A program made the position numbers and the translations under genes. Shown here piece by piece: positions 23,948-24,366 of a DNA stretch of 24,366 nt (position 1 is the first letter of the stretch; each line of letters begins with the position of its first letter). The notes under the pieces were generated by a model. That model worked only from the letters and a program-made list of their open reading frames with translations, was not told the DNA's origin and made no database searches. Source of the DNA: JACMMS01 sp043758775 (GTDB taxonomy: Bacteria > Pseudomonadota > Gammaproteobacteria > Burkholderiales > Methylophilaceae); the NCBI GenBank assembly GCA_043758775.1, contig JAYVMU010000030.1, positions 1-24,366 of the forward strand, given 5' to 3'.

Positions 23948-24366
23948 GTCAAACAGCGTCCAATACTTTCCCCCCCTCGTTTAGAAGCTCTGGATTGCGT
24001 TTTAATTCGTCGCATAACCTTATTAGCTGCTTGCTCTCTGATAATCGCGCTGTAACGCTTCTGGCTTGATTGACGAGCTAAACTGTAACGGCTGGTCACT
24101 TGCTCGTGAAATTTATCCAGCAACTGCCGTAAACATGCCTTGTTACCAACTAGCCGCCCGCCATTCATGCGCCCGTCAATTATCGGCAATAGGATAACGT
24201 GCATGTGCGATGCCGCTTCGTCATAGTGGGCGGTTGCGCTCAATATCGGGACAGCAAAATATTCCCGCACAAAAGTTATGCAGTCGGCAAAATATGGCGG
24301 GGTGTCTATGCTTGTGTTGGGTGGCAATGAGAAAACCAGCTCTACCGCCCGCACTGCGTCCTTGCG
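23944..24366 (-). CDS. MobV-family (Mob/Pre) relaxase, cut by the right edge
   Basis: Plasmid/ICE mobilisation relaxase that nicks oriT to start DNA transfer. The visible 140 residues are open to the window edge. They contain RKDAVRAVELVFSLPP, the His-rich relaxase motif HYDEAASHMHV (His47, His54 and His56 of the fragment) that matches the HxDE..PHxH signature of MobV proteins with Ser in place of Pro, and a following VILLPIIDGRMNGGRL. The N-terminus lies beyond the window. The frame ends early (ESIGRCLT then stop) just after a 7-G run, where a one-base shift would continue into the next ORF. It points back towards tRNA-Asn. Confidence 0.8.
   Translation of the reverse strand, partial: RKDAVRAVELVFSLPPNTSIDTPPYFADCITFVREYFAVPILSATAHYDEAASHMHVILLPIIDGRMNGGRLVGNKACLRQLLDKFHEQVTSRYSLARQSSQKRYSAIIREQAANKVMRRIKTQSRASKRGGESIGRCLT

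Overview
The window looks like a chromosomal segment of a betaproteobacterium with an AT-rich genome, most likely Nitrosomonadales and close to Methylophilaceae. This rests on the order rpsF-priB-rpsR-rplI followed by dnaB-alr-radA, the presence of priB, the hpnCDE squalene cluster and the AT-rich codon use. No marker in the window names a species.

Layout. (1) About 1-1500 is an accessory end. It holds conflicting ORFs at the left edge, a small lipoprotein, and two truncated, frameshifted genes fused to each other (a ClpP-like secreted protein and the C-terminus of an S24/LexA-type peptidase). It ends at tRNA-Ser(UGA), whose 3' end faces this region. (2) About 1775-22480 is ordinary core chromosome: def and a methylthioinosine/methylthioadenosine phosphorylase; hpnC-hpnD-hpnE; dnaB-alr-radA; a block of egtB-egtD facing a DUF427 gene and a MetC-like gene; rpsF-priB-rpsR-rplI; a DUF2721 membrane protein; uvrB; a secreted trypsin-like protease with TPRs; a class I aspartate aminotransferase; and an AsmA-family protein. 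(3) From tRNA-Asn(GUU) at 22483 to the right edge lies a second accessory region, visibly richer in G+C. It has integrase-arm-like repeats, palindromes, a small mobile-element ORF and a MobV-type relaxase running off the edge.

How the genes work together. HpnC/D/E convert two farnesyl diphosphates to squalene; no cyclase is present here. EgtD and EgtB carry out the first two steps of ergothioneine synthesis, and the neighbouring MetC-like PLP lyase could supply the final C-S lyase step (inference). The egt/DUF427/metC block separates rplI from dnaB, genes often adjacent in related genomes, so it looks like an insertion into the ribosomal-replication cluster. Both tRNA genes carry paired 8-11 bp direct repeats just beyond their 3' ends, as expected if both are integration sites of tyrosine-recombinase elements. 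No integrase gene is visible.
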